Assembly: GCF_000250635.1 (NCBI RefSeq)
Contig: NC_016940.1
Span: 1,604,995 to 1,668,994 of the forward strand
Direction: 5' to 3'
Source of the DNA: Saprospira grandis str. Lewin
GTDB taxonomy: Bacteria > Bacteroidota > Bacteroidia > Chitinophagales > Saprospiraceae
DNA: 64,000 nt
Shown here: positions 1 through 8,768 of the stretch, piece by piece
Numbering within the stretch: position 1 is the first letter of the stretch
Layout: the number at the start of each line of letters is the position of its first letter
Position numbers and translations under genes: made by a program
Notes under the pieces: generated by a model
Told to the model about the DNA's origin: nothing
The model's database searches: none
What the model saw: the letters and a program-made list of their open reading frames with translations, nothing else

Positions 1-89
1 ATTGGTTACAGTTTGCTGGCTAAAAATATCATTTTTTTTATAAAATGCCAATTTGTTCTTGGCCTGCCCTTTCTTGCGCTTAGCAGGGC

Positions 90-236
90 GCGAAGCGCCC
101 GCAGGCCTAGGGATGGTAACTGGTGGCCGAAGGCCAGACCGAGCTTTTTGAGCGCAGCGAAAAAAGCGAAGGGCCGAGCGAACAGCGAGCCAGTGCACAG
201 CCCGGCCGCCGCAGGCGGCAGGCCCCAAAAAAATAA
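90..236 (-). repeat. GC mosaic hairpin repeat, copy R1 (end type GGCCT/AGGCC)
   Basis: Read on the minus strand it starts with a T-run and GGGGCCTGCC, carries a GCCGCC/GGCGGC hairpin, the conserved GGCTCGC and GCTCGGCCC anchors, a T-rich/A-rich hairpin, then GGTCTG, and ends CCCTAGGCC. A further GCGGGCGC/GCGCCC hairpin follows the tail. The family is described in the findings. Confidence 0.85.
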
Positions 237-239
237 TAA

Positions 240-271
240 AAAAGGCGCCACATCATTAAGATATAGCGCCT
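240..271 (-). terminator. Weak intrinsic terminator after gldK
   Basis: On the minus strand AGGCGC pairs with GCGCCT across a loop of about 18 nt and is followed by TTTTTTATT. It sits about 25 nt past the gldK stop. The stem is short, so the call is tentative. Confidence 0.4.
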
Positions 272-295
272 AAAGTATTTTTAGCTAAATGTAGC

Positions 296-1561
296 CTAGT
301 TGAAGTCGTTGATTGAGCGACCGAGGAAAGTCAATACACAACGGAAACCGATGTAAGACTTGGTAGTATCTTGGTACTCCCAGTGGCGAGTTCCCGTTTG
401 GATATAATACATAATATCCTTCCAAGAACCTCCGCGGATTACCTTACGCTTCCAAGTATTGGGATCATCTTCTTCGGCATCGAAGCGGATATCGGGCTGC
501 AAGTCATGAATAAATGCATAGGCATTTTCGTAATAAGCAGAAGAGGTCCATTCAGAAGCATTTCCGGCCATACAGTACAAACCGTAATCGTTGGGGAAAT
601 AAGCATCACCTTTTACGGTGTACAAACCACCATCTGCGGGATAATCACCACGGCCGGGCTTAAAGTTGGCCAACAAACAGCCTTTGGCATTACGCACATA
701 GTATCCCCCCCAAGGGTAAGGAGCCAATTCGCGGCCACCGCGAGCGGCATACTCCCATTCGTGTTCTGTGGGCAGGCGGAAATCCTCTGTATTTACTTCT
801 TCAAAAGCGTTCCAAAGGTTGGTTCTCCAGTAGCAGAACGCCATAGCTTGCTTCCAAGCCACACCAACAACGGGATAGTCGTCAAAGGCGGGGTGCCAGA
901 AGTAGTTCCGTGTCATGGGCTCATTATAAGAGTAAGTGAAGTCACGGATCCAGCAAAGGGTATCGGGATAAATGCGGATAGCATCTTTACGGATATAATC
1001 GGCGCGATTGTGTTTCTCCTTAGAGAAGCGGTTAAAGTCGGTCTTCCAGTCAAAGTCCTGAGCGGCCTTTTTCCAGTCATACCATTGGTAATCATAAACC
1101 AATTGGCGGATGTCGATATTTCTGCGGTCTCCCAATTGCTCGGCACCAGAATAGAACATTCCGTCTAGTGCTCCACCGGGCTCCCAATCGAGCTCAGCCT
1201 CCCAGTCAACGCCCTGAACGCCATTGGGGTGGTCTACAGTATGGCCCATTTGTACGTGAGCGATAGAATCGCGCACCCAGTGTACAAACTGGCGGTATTC
1301 GTTGTTGGTAATTTCTGTATCATCCATAAAAAATCCTTGGATAGAGACCTGTTTGGGTCGAGCTACCAAAGAGTGGTTGACATCCTGATCGCTGGGACCG
1401 ATATGTAGGGCACCCGAAGGTACGTACTGCATTCCGTAAGGATTGATAGGCGACCAAGAGGGACGGTCCATAACACCTATAAGTTGTCCATTATCGCGCG
1501 GAGCGCAAGAGAACAGGAGCAACGTGCTGGCAATGACGGCTAGAATTTGCTGTTTTTTCAT
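296..1561 (-). CDS. gldK: Gliding motility / type IX secretion lipoprotein GldK
   Basis: 421-aa lipoprotein with a signal peptide and a lipobox ending at Cys19 (LLLFSC). The rest is a formylglycine-generating-enzyme-like (FGE-sulfatase) fold: the early DTEITNNEYRQFV segment, RLPTEHEWEYAARGG in the second half, and the C-terminal RGGSWKD and GFRCVL motifs. The YVPSGALHIGPSDQD start of the domain and the TEITNNEYRQFVHWVRDSI stretch are characteristic of GldK rather than a generic sulfatase modifier. Known role of the family: GldK and GldN form the periplasmic ring of the T9SS under the outer membrane, driven by the GldL/GldM motor. Oddity: gldL normally follows gldK directly, but here a weak hairpin and repeat R1 follow and no gldL is seen in the remaining 295 bases. 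Confidence 0.88.
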   Translation of the reverse strand: MKKQQILAVIASTLLLFSCAPRDNGQLIGVMDRPSWSPINPYGMQYVPSGALHIGPSDQDVNHSLVARPKQVSIQGFFMDDTEITNNEYRQFVHWVRDSIAHVQMGHTVDHPNGVQGVDWEAELDWEPGGALDGMFYSGAEQLGDRRNIDIRQLVYDYQWYDWKKAAQDFDWKTDFNRFSKEKHNRADYIRKDAIRIYPDTLCWIRDFTYSYNEPMTRNYFWHPAFDDYPVVGVAWKQAMAFCYWRTNLWNAFEEVNTEDFRLPTEHEWEYAARGGRELAPYPWGGYYVRNAKGCLLANFKPGRGDYPADGGLYTVKGDAYFPNDYGLYCMAGNASEWTSSAYYENAYAFIHDLQPDIRFDAEEDDPNTWKRKVIRGGSWKDIMYYIQTGTRHWEYQDTTKSYIGFRCVLTFLGRSINDFN

Positions 1562-1947
1562 GTTCGCACCCGAGTTTAATTTCGTTGTTTTTCGTTAATA
1601 ATGCCCCTCAATCCTAAAGGCTTAAAGATTAGAGTTGCGTATGATCCGTATATAAAGGCAATAGGCCCTTTTGGCAAGTAGGCCTTTTTTTCTTTTTTCT
1701 TAGTTGTTCATCTTAAAACTAGGCCAAGGTTAGCAGCTAATCAGAAAATTATTTCAAAATTATTGCGGCATGAAGCTTCGTCTTGACAAAGTCATCATAG
1801 AAACGGAGGAGCAAAAGCAATTATTTTATTAAAAATTGCTTTTTTCCCAACTTTCTTTTAGAGGGCTTCGTTTCGCCCCCTTTTCCCCCTAATTTTTAAC
1901 AGATTGGGGCCGAGGACCCACAAAGATAAAAACTATCTGCATAGAAT
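1562..1947. other. Intergenic leader upstream of gldK
   Basis: AT-rich stretch between the gldK start and the terminator of the next minus-strand gene. I found no TAnnTTTG box in good position, no ORF and no copy of the local repeat families. It presumably holds the gldK promoter. Confidence 0.4.
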
Positions 1948-1984
1948 AAAAAAAGTAGCTCCTTTGTCCAGAGCTACTTTTGTT
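1948..1984 (-). terminator. Intrinsic terminator of the porP/SprF-like gene
   Basis: Minus-strand hairpin AAAGTAGCTC/GAGCTACTTT with a 9-nt loop followed by a run of T, 23 nt past the stop codon at 2007. Confidence 0.75.
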
Positions 1985-2006
1985 TTTTATTTCCTTCCCT
2001 TTCTCC

Positions 2007-3002
2007 TTATAAAAATCGGGGATTGTAAATGACCTTGGCCGGTAATTCTCTGCCAATGGGTTCTTGCAAATTATAATTTAACATAATTTCATGCGAGCCG
2101 CCATTGAAGTTGCGCAAGCCCGATATGCTCAAATCATAGGCATAGGCCATTTTTAGCTGCTTATTCAAGCGCCAGCCCATCACTAAAACAACGGCATCCA
2201 AGCTTTTGCTATCATAGCCCCGCAAATTGATCCCCCCATAAAATTGGTCCTGATAATGGGCCAATACGCCCAGTTCTGGCTGAAATTTGGTCAAATCGGT
2301 TTTCAATAATACGGTCGGCTGCAATTTCCAATCGCCCTGCCCATCCAAATCAAAGGTATAAGAGCCCGATAAAAAATAGTTTCGGCTGCGCAGCTCATGG
2401 TCCACCGCCTGATCATTTAAGGCCAAAATAGGCTCGGTCAAATAATTAGAGGATAAACCCAACTGCAAACGCTCATTTTTATAATATATCCCAAAATCTG
2501 CCGTGGCCGATTGCGCCTGACTTACGCCCAAGGGGATGATCCCATCATTATGGTCAAAAATTCCGCTATCTGTATTATAAGAACCATCTGGCGCCCGAAA
2601 TGCACCCCCATCTACCCGCTTTTGCAAATAGCGAAAAGCCGCACCTATAGATAATTTCCCCTCGCCCAGATCAATAAAGTAGTTATAAGAAAACCGAAAG
2701 TTGGTGTTGGTGTAGGCATTGCCATCCAAACCCCGATAATCTTGCTCAACCATAAAACCTACTCCACTATTAATATAGTTAATAGGCAAATGCGCCGAAA
2801 AGTTAAAGCTCAAGGGGCTGCCCGCAAAACCGGTCCACTGCTTCCGAAATTGGCCCGTCATGCTCAAAGATTCATCTAAACCCGCATAGGCCGTATTATA
2901 ATAGTAGGGGTTCCAAGGCTGCAAACTATATTGCACGGCCTGCTGCCCATAGGCATTCCCCAAGAAAAAGAGGGCAAAAAATAGGAGTAACTGTTTTTTC
3001 AT
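2007..3002 (-). CDS. PorP/SprF family type IX secretion outer-membrane protein
   Basis: 331 aa with a signal peptide cleaved after about residue 19 (NAYGQQ). It is built of short amphipathic strands typical of an outer-membrane barrel. The start of the mature protein (QYSLQPWNPYYYNTAYAG) and the SLSMTGQFRKQWTGFAGSP segment match the PorP/SprF family: 'two-step' proteins with an N-terminal PxxxNPAxAG-like motif followed by RxQW. Family members are tied to T9SS and to surface anchoring of PorE-type peptidoglycan-binding partners. They are paralogous in most Bacteroidota, so no unique symbol is given. The ATG lies only about 18 nt from repeat R2, so the leader runs through that repeat or the promoter lies inside it. 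Confidence 0.85.
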   Translation of the reverse strand: MKKQLLLFFALFFLGNAYGQQAVQYSLQPWNPYYYNTAYAGLDESLSMTGQFRKQWTGFAGSPLSFNFSAHLPINYINSGVGFMVEQDYRGLDGNAYTNTNFRFSYNYFIDLGEGKLSIGAAFRYLQKRVDGGAFRAPDGSYNTDSGIFDHNDGIIPLGVSQAQSATADFGIYYKNERLQLGLSSNYLTEPILALNDQAVDHELRSRNYFLSGSYTFDLDGQGDWKLQPTVLLKTDLTKFQPELGVLAHYQDQFYGGINLRGYDSKSLDAVVLVMGWRLNKQLKMAYAYDLSISGLRNFNGGSHEIMLNYNLQEPIGRELPAKVIYNPRFL

Positions 3003-3019
3003 GGCTTTTCTTTTTTTTA

Positions 3020-3147
3020 TTTGGGGCCTCCGCTGCGGCTTCGCCTTGCGGCGCTACGTTACAGGGCTCGCAGGTCTGCTCGGCCCTTCGCCAGCAAGCT
3101 GGCTCGGTCTGGCCTTCGGCCACCCTTTCACATCGCTAGGCCAGGGC
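3020..3147 (+). repeat. GC mosaic hairpin repeat, copy R2 (GGCCT/AGGCC ends)
   Basis: Starts TTTGGGGCCTCCGC, contains the conserved GCTCGCAGGTCTGCTCGGCC anchor, a CCAGC/GCTGG hairpin, GGTCTG, a GGCC/GGCC hairpin, and ends CATCGCTAGGCC. Confidence 0.9.
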
Positions 3148-3175
3148 GGTTTTGTCCCCTCAAAATTCATGCACA

Positions 3176-4225
3176 CTAGCTCAAACTAGAGAGATAATAG
3201 CCTAGGGCCAAGGCCCCGCCCAACCAAAGCAGTATTTCCCAAATCGTAATCGGCTTGCTTTTCTGTCGTTTAAATTTTCTTTCTAAAAAGGGCGTCTTTT
3301 CCGACTGCTCTTCTTCTTTTGGGGCCTCTGCTTTTTCTGCTTCTTGGCCCATATAGGCCAAGGTCTCTAATACAGAAACTTCTGCGGCGGGAGCGGCCTC
3401 CCAACTTTGAGCATAGTCTTTAGCGGGACCAGTTTCCCAGGCAGCGGCCAAGGCCTCAAAAGAGGGCCAGCGCTTGCCGGGCTCTTTTTGCAAACAGCCT
3501 TCTACTAAATAACGCAGCTCGAGGGGCAAACGTCTAAGCAGCTCCCTAGGCAGCTCCCCTTTCAGAATGCGGTTTTTAATTTTTGCATTAGTTTGCTGAG
3601 GCGATTTTTGGCCAAAAGGCAATTGGCCGGTCCAAAAAGCAGTAAGCAAGACCCCAAAGGCCCAAATATCTGCAGCGGGACCAATGGCCTGCCCCTGCAG
3701 TTGCTCGGGAGCCAAATAGGCATAATCTAGATGAAAATAATTGGGCAAGCTTTCCTTGGCCCCATAATTTATCAACTGCCAGTCTAAGGCCTCTTCTTCT
3801 TTAAATAACAGATGTTCTAACTTTAAGTTCTGTAAGCAATGCCCTTCTTTTTCTAAGAAAATCAGCAGTTTGAGTAGTTCTTGCAGCAAGCCTAGCTTTT
3901 CTTCAGCGGTCAATTGGCTGCGGCGGCTGGCCCAATCTCCGCCAGCGCAATAGTCCATTAATATATAGTATTGGACCACCTCCTCCTCTCTAAAAATGTG
4001 CACCGCCTGATAGGGCAACAAATGAGGATGTTCCAATTTTTTGGCCTCTTCATAGAGGCGGCCAAAGAGCCCATCATCAAAATTGGGGTGCAGCTCTAGG
4101 ACCTTAAGGGCCAAGAGCTGCTCCTCTTGGTCCTTAACTCGATAAACAGAGCCCAAGCCTCTGGCTGGCAAGGGCCGAGCATAATCTATTTCGTATTGCT
4201 GGCTAAATTCAGCGATATTTTTCAT
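3176..4225 (-). CDS. Membrane-anchored Ser/Thr pseudokinase
   Basis: 349 aa with an N-terminal protein-kinase fold (about 12-270), a polar linker (about 270-320) and one C-terminal transmembrane helix (about 328-346), so the kinase domain is predicted to be cytosolic. Kept: a degenerate glycine loop (ARGLGSVYRV), the ATP-lysine equivalent K41 (ALKVL), APE at 172-174 and the ADIWAFG motif near 185-191. Lost: the HRD catalytic triplet reads LQN (131-133), the metal-binding Asn is His138, and DFG reads NYG (153-155). By family rules it should not transfer phosphate and may act as a scaffold or nucleotide sensor. It lies between repeats R2 and R3 and appears to be transcribed alone. Confidence 0.8.
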   Translation of the reverse strand: MKNIAEFSQQYEIDYARPLPARGLGSVYRVKDQEEQLLALKVLELHPNFDDGLFGRLYEEAKKLEHPHLLPYQAVHIFREEEVVQYYILMDYCAGGDWASRRSQLTAEEKLGLLQELLKLLIFLEKEGHCLQNLKLEHLLFKEEEALDWQLINYGAKESLPNYFHLDYAYLAPEQLQGQAIGPAADIWAFGVLLTAFWTGQLPFGQKSPQQTNAKIKNRILKGELPRELLRRLPLELRYLVEGCLQKEPGKRWPSFEALAAAWETGPAKDYAQSWEAAPAAEVSVLETLAYMGQEAEKAEAPKEEEQSEKTPFLERKFKRQKSKPITIWEILLWLGGALALGYYLSSLS

Positions 4226-4251
4226 CTTTCTTTGACAATTTTGATCCCGCG

Positions 4252-4397
4252 TCTAGCAGCGGGCGAAGCCCGCTGGGCCTAGCGCTGTGAAGGGGTGGCC
4301 CGAAGGGCCAGACCCAGGCGGCGAAGCCGCCGCAGGGCCGAGCAGACCTGCGAGCCCCGCAACATAGCGCCGAGGAGCGCAGCGAGGCGGAGGCCCC
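4252..4397 (-). repeat. GC mosaic hairpin repeat, copy R3 (GGCCT/AGGCC ends)
   Basis: Minus-strand reading: GGGGCCTCCGCC at the head; GGCGGC/GCCGCC and GCCC/GGGC cassettes; tail CAGCGCTAGGCC, then an extra GCGGGC/GCCCGC hairpin. Its head abuts the TAG stop of the lipoprotein gene at 4397. The tail differs by one base from R4 (CAGCGCTGGGCC), matching the head change from GGCCC to GGCCT. Confidence 0.9.
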
Positions 4398-4969
4398 TAG
4401 TCCTCCCCTACTCCCAACTGAAAATCGATCAATTCCATTTGGGTTTCTAATTTTTGGCCGATCCCAAAATACTGATGTAGAGTCACGCCCAGGCCCCTTG
4501 CGTATTCTACTCTTTCGTAAGGGCCAATTTGGTAACTAAAGCGGTCTTCATAGCGTTTACCCAAAATCTCTTTTGGGGGCAGGCGTTTGGCTGCTACCTG
4601 CATAAAGACATCGCCCTTGCAAGTATTGTAGCTAGCCGAGTCGGTGGTGGGCAAATAAAGCGGCGCCAGAAACTCCCCTCCCCCACGGCCTTGGCAGCGG
4701 ACAAAAAGGCTATCATTTCGGAGCATCCATTTGGCCTGATTGAGGTCCAGATAGAGGCCATCGGCTTTTTGTTCAGTTTGCAGCAGCTCTAGTTTTTGTT
4801 CTATCGGTTCTTTTTCTTGATTATGAAAAGTATAGCGATAGGTCCAGACCGTGCCTTTTTGGCTTGGAACAAAAGCCGTTTTTTCGGGAGTTTGGCTAGG
4901 CAACTTTTTGCTGCCCTGGCAGGCCGACAGCAGCAAAGCAAGGATAAATAGGGAGTACAATTTAGGCAT
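4397..4969 (-). CDS. Lipoprotein of unknown function
   Basis: 190 aa with a clear lipoprotein signal: hydrophobic FILALLLSAC with the lipid-accepting Cys at residue 17. The mature part is rich in beta-strand-like segments (VWTYRYTFHNQEKEP, YLDLNQAKWMLRND). I recognise no family. It starts 12 nt downstream of the stop of the 248-aa gene at 4982, so the two are probably one operon. The stop codon TAG merges directly into the head of repeat R3, so the 3' end of the gene has been shaped by, or sits at, the repeat boundary. Confidence 0.7.
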   Translation of the reverse strand: MPKLYSLFILALLLSACQGSKKLPSQTPEKTAFVPSQKGTVWTYRYTFHNQEKEPIEQKLELLQTEQKADGLYLDLNQAKWMLRNDSLFVRCQGRGGGEFLAPLYLPTTDSASYNTCKGDVFMQVAAKRLPPKEILGKRYEDRFSYQIGPYERVEYARGLGVTLHQYFGIGQKLETQMELIDFQLGVGED

Positions 4970-4981
4970 AGGGCGTGTATT

Positions 4982-5728
4982 TTATTGGCTCACTTCTTGG
5001 CGAATTTGCTTCATGAGGTAATTCCAATCTTCAAAGGGGAAACGGCCTTCTTCGCCCTTGGCGTGGGCTTTATTGCGGATAGAATAGCAGGCGTATTGGT
5101 CGCTTTCGAACAGCCAGCCGAGTTTGCGGTCGTAGCGCCAATGGTACTCGCTATCTTCATAATAAAAGATGGCGATTGGTTTTTGTTCTACCTTAGCAAA
5201 GCCCTTAATGCGGAGTTCGTTGAAGGCTTCAAAGGTTTTGGCGGCATAATCGGCGGTTGCTTCTTCGCTATCGAGGCCAACAAAATCGTGTAAAAGGGCA
5301 TGGGCCAGATGGCGATTGGTCCATTTTCCGCCTTGTTTTTCCCAATAAGAGAGCAAGAGGTCTAGCTCTTCGGGAGAAAGGGCGTAGGGATGCCAATTTT
5401 CAAGGTTCCACCAGCCCATCAGTTGTTTTTCTTGATGCGGGGCGGCTAGGTAGAGGTATTTTTCGCCTCCTTCTGGGTGCGGGGTATATTCTAGGCGGAG
5501 CGTATAGCCTCGGCCACAGTCAAATTCGAGGACCAAAATGCGGTTAAAGCCTTCTTGGCGTTGGTTGCCCACTTTAAAATCGAACTGTTCTCTTTCAATT
5601 TTAAAATCTTGGCCCAGCGCATCTAGCCATTGGTCGACCATTTCCTCAGTTACTTCAGATCGTTCTAGGAAGCTGAAGAGGTTCCAGAAAGCCAACTTTT
5701 TAAAAGTGGCGGGTATTGTTTGTTCCAT
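4982..5728 (-). CDS. Hypothetical cytosolic protein, 248 aa
   Basis: No signal peptide or transmembrane helix. The sequence is aromatic-rich and acidic, with segments such as LMGWWNLENWHP and a C-terminal FPFEDWNYLMKQIRQEV. I do not recognise a family. It is first in a likely two-gene operon with the lipoprotein at 4397 (12-nt gap). The ATG was chosen because it is the first in frame and no conserved upstream sequence is visible. Confidence 0.65.
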   Translation of the reverse strand: MEQTIPATFKKLAFWNLFSFLERSEVTEEMVDQWLDALGQDFKIEREQFDFKVGNQRQEGFNRILVLEFDCGRGYTLRLEYTPHPEGGEKYLYLAAPHQEKQLMGWWNLENWHPYALSPEELDLLLSYWEKQGGKWTNRHLAHALLHDFVGLDSEEATADYAAKTFEAFNELRIKGFAKVEQKPIAIFYYEDSEYHWRYDRKLGWLFESDQYACYSIRNKAHAKGEEGRFPFEDWNYLMKQIRQEVSQ

Positions 5729-5804
5729 AGTTTTGTATTGAGGGGCTAAAGATACATTAGATTATCTAGAACTCATTTAAAAAAACCTTAAGCTTCTGTG
5801 GGGA

Positions 5805-5841
5805 CAAAAAAAACGCAGCCTTTAGGGCTGCGTTTTTTTTG
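5805..5841 (-). terminator. Intrinsic terminator of pyrH
   Basis: AAAAAACGCAGCC/GGCTGCGTTTTTT hairpin with a loop of a few bases, 16 nt past the pyrH stop. It is symmetric enough to work in both directions, but no plus-strand gene precedes it. Confidence 0.8.
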
Positions 5842-5856
5842 GTTTTCTGGGCTGTT

Positions 5857-6576
5857 TTATTCGCTATCGTTGGTCACTAGTGTCCCGATGGCTTCTCCTT
5901 TCAGGATGCGGATCAGGTTATTAGGTTCATTGATATCAAAAACCACAATAGGCATGGCATTTTCTTGGCACATCGTAAAGGCCGTCATATCCATAATAGA
6001 GAGGCCAGAGCGGATAATTTCTGAGAAAGAGATATTATCAAACTTTTTGGCCTTGGGGTCTAGTTCGGGGTCGGCGGTATAGATACCATCTACGCGGGTG
6101 CCTTTAAGGATCACATCGGCGTTAATTTCGCTAGCGCGGAGGGCTGCGGCGGAGTCGGTAGTAAAATAAGGGTTACCGGTTCCAGCGGCAAAAATGACCA
6201 CACGGCCTTTTTCTAGGTGTCGGATAGCTCGGCGGCGGATATAGGGTTCGGCGACTTTATCCATACCGAGGGCGGTCATCAGGCGGGTGTAGATACCTTC
6301 TGCTTCTAGGGCAGATTGCAGGGCTAGGCCGTTGATTACGGTAGCGAGCATCCCCATATAATCGCCTTGAACTCTTTCGATGCCAGAATCCTTGGCTTCT
6401 AGTCCGCGAAAAATATTTCCTCCTCCGATAACGACAGCCACCTCAATACCTTGGTCGATGGCTCTACGAATTTCGGAAGCATAATGTACGAGCATTTTGG
6501 GAGAGATACCAAAATCTTTGCCGCCCATCAGCGACTCACCACTAAGTTTGAGCAGGACTCTTTTATAATTAGCCAT
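5857..6576 (-). CDS. pyrH: UMP kinase
   Basis: 239 aa, the usual length for bacterial PyrH (amino-acid-kinase fold, hexameric). It phosphorylates UMP to UDP with ATP in pyrimidine nucleotide synthesis. Motifs seen: N-terminal [20 protein letters not shown] near residue 52, the [17 protein letters not shown] segment that binds UMP, and [16 protein letters not shown]. It follows tsf in the direction of transcription, as in many bacteria, but a strong terminator (6636-6670) lies between them, so pyrH probably has its own promoter in the 60-nt gap or depends on read-through. Confidence 0.95.
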   Translation of the reverse strand: MANYKRVLLKLSGESLMGGKDFGISPKMLVHYASEIRRAIDQGIEVAVVIGGGNIFRGLEAKDSGIERVQGDYMGMLATVINGLALQSALEAEGIYTRLMTALGMDKVAEPYIRRRAIRHLEKGRVVIFAAGTGNPYFTTDSAAALRASEINADVILKGTRVDGIYTADPELDPKAKKFDNISFSEIIRSGLSIMDMTAFTMCQENAMPIVVFDINEPNNLIRILKGEAIGTLVTNDSE

Positions 6577-6635
6577 GATAATAGAAAGCTTCTAGAAGTT
6601 GTTGAAAAGATCTGTCTCTGTCTATTTTTGGGTAT

Positions 6636-6670
6636 AAAAAAAGCGTTTCGACGGCATCGAAACGCTTTTA
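6636..6670 (-). terminator. Intrinsic terminator of the rplM-rpsI-rpsB-tsf operon
   Basis: AAAGCGTTTCGA/TCGAAACGCTTT hairpin with a 4-nt loop and flanking A/T runs, 19 nt past the tsf stop. Confidence 0.82.
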
Positions 6671-6688
6671 TATTTGCTTATACAAGCA

Positions 6689-7525
6689 TTAACCTAGGGT
6701 AATGTGTACAAAAGAAGTAACCGTAAGGTCTTTATCTAGTGTACCAAGGAATTGAGCAACAGTTTGCTTGTGTCCTTTTACGAACTCTTGGTTAAGGAGT
6801 GTATTTTCTTTGTAGAAAGCATTGAGTTTACCCATAGCGATACGCTCGAGCAACTGCTCGGGCTTACCTTCATTGCGGGCAACTTCTTTTCCGATTTCGA
6901 TCTCTTTCTCTACGATAGAGGCATCAACACCGTCCTTATCTACAGCGATGGGGTGCATAGCAGCAATTTGCATAGCTACATCTTTACCAGCAGTTTCTAG
7001 GTTATCAACATCTTTGTTGAAGCCTACAACAACACCAGCTTTATTGCCCATGTGTACATAAGAGATAACTTTAGCAGCTTCAACGCGGCCGTAGCTATTC
7101 AACTCAATTTTTTCACCGATAACCCCTGTTTTTTCGATAAGAGCATCAGCTACAGTTTTGCCAGCGCTTAGTTCTAGAGCGGCAAGAGCTTCAGCATTTT
7201 CGGGGAAGTTAGCCAAGGCCAACTCAGCGATAGAAGCTACAAAAGCAACGAATTCGTCGTTTTTGGCTACGAAGTCAGTTTCGCAGCTAATACGAACAGC
7301 GATACCTTTGCTGTTATCTTCTGAAGTGAGTGCCAAAACAACGCCCTCTTTAGCTTCGCGGTCTGCGCGCTTTTCGGTCATTTTTTGGCCCTTCTTACGA
7401 AGATACTCAATAGCACCGTCAAAGTCGCCTTCAGCTTCTTGTAGGGCTTTTTTACAATCCATCATGCCCGCGCCAGTTTGGTCGCGTAGCTTTTTAACTT
7501 CGGCTGCAGAAATTTTGAAAGCCAT
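6689..7525 (-). CDS. tsf: Translation elongation factor Ts
   Basis: 278 aa from the ATG at 7525 (an in-frame TTG lies two codons upstream but is less likely). EF-Ts is the guanine nucleotide exchange factor for EF-Tu. The N-terminal UBA-like module carries the family signature LRDQTGAGMMDCKKAL, followed by EAIEYLRKKG-like sequence and the core repeats with ISCETDFVAKNDEF. Last gene of the rplM-rpsI-rpsB-tsf cluster, 43 nt after rpsB. Confidence 0.95.
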   Translation of the reverse strand: MAFKISAAEVKKLRDQTGAGMMDCKKALQEAEGDFDGAIEYLRKKGQKMTEKRADREAKEGVVLALTSEDNSKGIAVRISCETDFVAKNDEFVAFVASIAELALANFPENAEALAALELSAGKTVADALIEKTGVIGEKIELNSYGRVEAAKVISYVHMGNKAGVVVGFNKDVDNLETAGKDVAMQIAAMHPIAVDKDGVDASIVEKEIEIGKEVARNEGKPEQLLERIAMGKLNAFYKENTLLNQEFVKGHKQTVAQFLGTLDKDLTVTSFVHITLG

Positions 7526-7568
7526 TGTCAATTATTGGTTTATAAGGTGTGAGATGTGATGTCGTCGC

Positions 7569-8294
7569 TTATTTTTCGGCGCTAGCCTTTTTTTCCTCTT
7601 TCACTTTTTTGCCTTCTTCTAGGCCTTCGCGGATAGCCTCAGTGAGGTAATTTACCACGATAGCGATAGCTTTAGAAGCATCATCGTTAGAAGGAACAGC
7701 AAAATCTACTACAGTAGGATCAGAGTTAGTATCTACGATACCAATAGTGCTAATACCCAAACGCTTGGCTTCAGCAATAGCCAAATGCTCATGGCTAATG
7801 TCTACAACAAACAAAGTATTAGGCAGACGGTTAAGGTCAGCAATACCACCAAACATACGGTTTAGTTTAGCGTGCTTACGGCTAAGTACCAAACGCTCTT
7901 TCTTAGTGATATTATCTAGCGTACCATCATTGAGCATGCGCTCGATGCTTTGCATTTTGCGTACAGACTTGCGGATAGTCGCAAAGTTTGTCATCATACC
8001 TCCCAACCAACGGTCAGTAACAAAAGGCATGTTTACGCTGCGGGCAGCAGTTTCTACAATACCGCGAGCCTGCTTTTTAGTCCCAACAAAAAGGATCTTT
8101 TTGCCAGACTTAGCCATTTGTTTCATGACTTTAGCAGTCTCTTCTAGCGATTCAATTGTGCGGTTAAGGTCAATTACGTGAATACCTTTACGCTCCATAA
8201 AAATGAAGGGACGCATTTTGGGGTTCCACTTTCTTTTCATGTGGCCAAAATGACAACCCGCATCCAACAACTCTTTATAAGTAGGTGTTTGCAT
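7569..8294 (-). CDS. rpsB: 30S ribosomal protein S2
   Basis: 241 aa, the family's normal size. Motifs: LLDAGCHFGHMKRKWNPKM at the N-terminus, ILFVGTKKQAR, TDRWLGGMMTNF, and the LFVVDISHEHLAIAEAKRLGI core with the later SNDDA. The C-terminal tail is lysine-rich. S2 joins the 30S subunit late and recruits S1. It lies 67 nt after rpsI and just upstream of tsf, the widespread rpsB-tsf pairing. Confidence 0.96.
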   Translation of the reverse strand: MQTPTYKELLDAGCHFGHMKRKWNPKMRPFIFMERKGIHVIDLNRTIESLEETAKVMKQMAKSGKKILFVGTKKQARGIVETAARSVNMPFVTDRWLGGMMTNFATIRKSVRKMQSIERMLNDGTLDNITKKERLVLSRKHAKLNRMFGGIADLNRLPNTLFVVDISHEHLAIAEAKRLGISTIGIVDTNSDPTVVDFAVPSNDDASKAIAIVVNYLTEAIREGLEEGKKVKEEKKASAEK

Positions 8295-8361
8295 ATCTTT
8301 ATCTATAATTTGTAGCTCGGGCCGCTAAGCAGCCCCAAGCAGAGAGATGGCAGAAATAAAA

Positions 8362-8748
8362 TTAACGTTTGCTGAACTGGAAGCTCTTACGGGCCTTGGG
8401 CTTACCGTATTTCTTACGCTCAACAGAACGAGGATCACGACTGAGGTATTTTTTCACCTTGAGCGGGCTGCGGAACTCTTCGTTCAACTCTACCAACGCT
8501 CTAGAAATACCCAAACGAACAGCCTCCGCTTGTCCTTTGATTCCACCCCCGCTTACATTCACTTGAATGTCATATAGGTTCTGTACTTCTACCTCTTGTA
8601 GAGGAGCTACTACTTTACCATGAATGTGGATAGCAGGAAAGTACTCTTTATAATCAAGACCATTTACCGTTACTTTGCCAGAACCCTGACGCAGGTATAC
8701 ACGGGCTACGGCCGCTTTTCTTCTTCCGATAGTGTTAATCATTTCCAT
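8362..8748 (-). CDS. rpsI: 30S ribosomal protein S9
   Basis: 128 aa. Starts MEMINTIGRRKAAVARV, contains GGGIKGQAEAVRLGISRALVE, and ends with the conserved basic tail RKSFQFSKR that reaches the P-site tRNA in the ribosome. It lies 20 nt downstream of rplM, the universal L13-S9 pair. An alternative start is the Met at residue 3. Confidence 0.96.
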   Translation of the reverse strand: MEMINTIGRRKAAVARVYLRQGSGKVTVNGLDYKEYFPAIHIHGKVVAPLQEVEVQNLYDIQVNVSGGGIKGQAEAVRLGISRALVELNEEFRSPLKVKKYLSRDPRSVERKKYGKPKARKSFQFSKR

Positions 8749-8768
8749 ATCGTAATACTTGCGTTTTA

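Noticed and set aside
371-1168. 265-aa frame on the plus strand opposite gldK
   Set aside because: It is a shadow of a clear gldK coding sequence with no independent motif or start signal.
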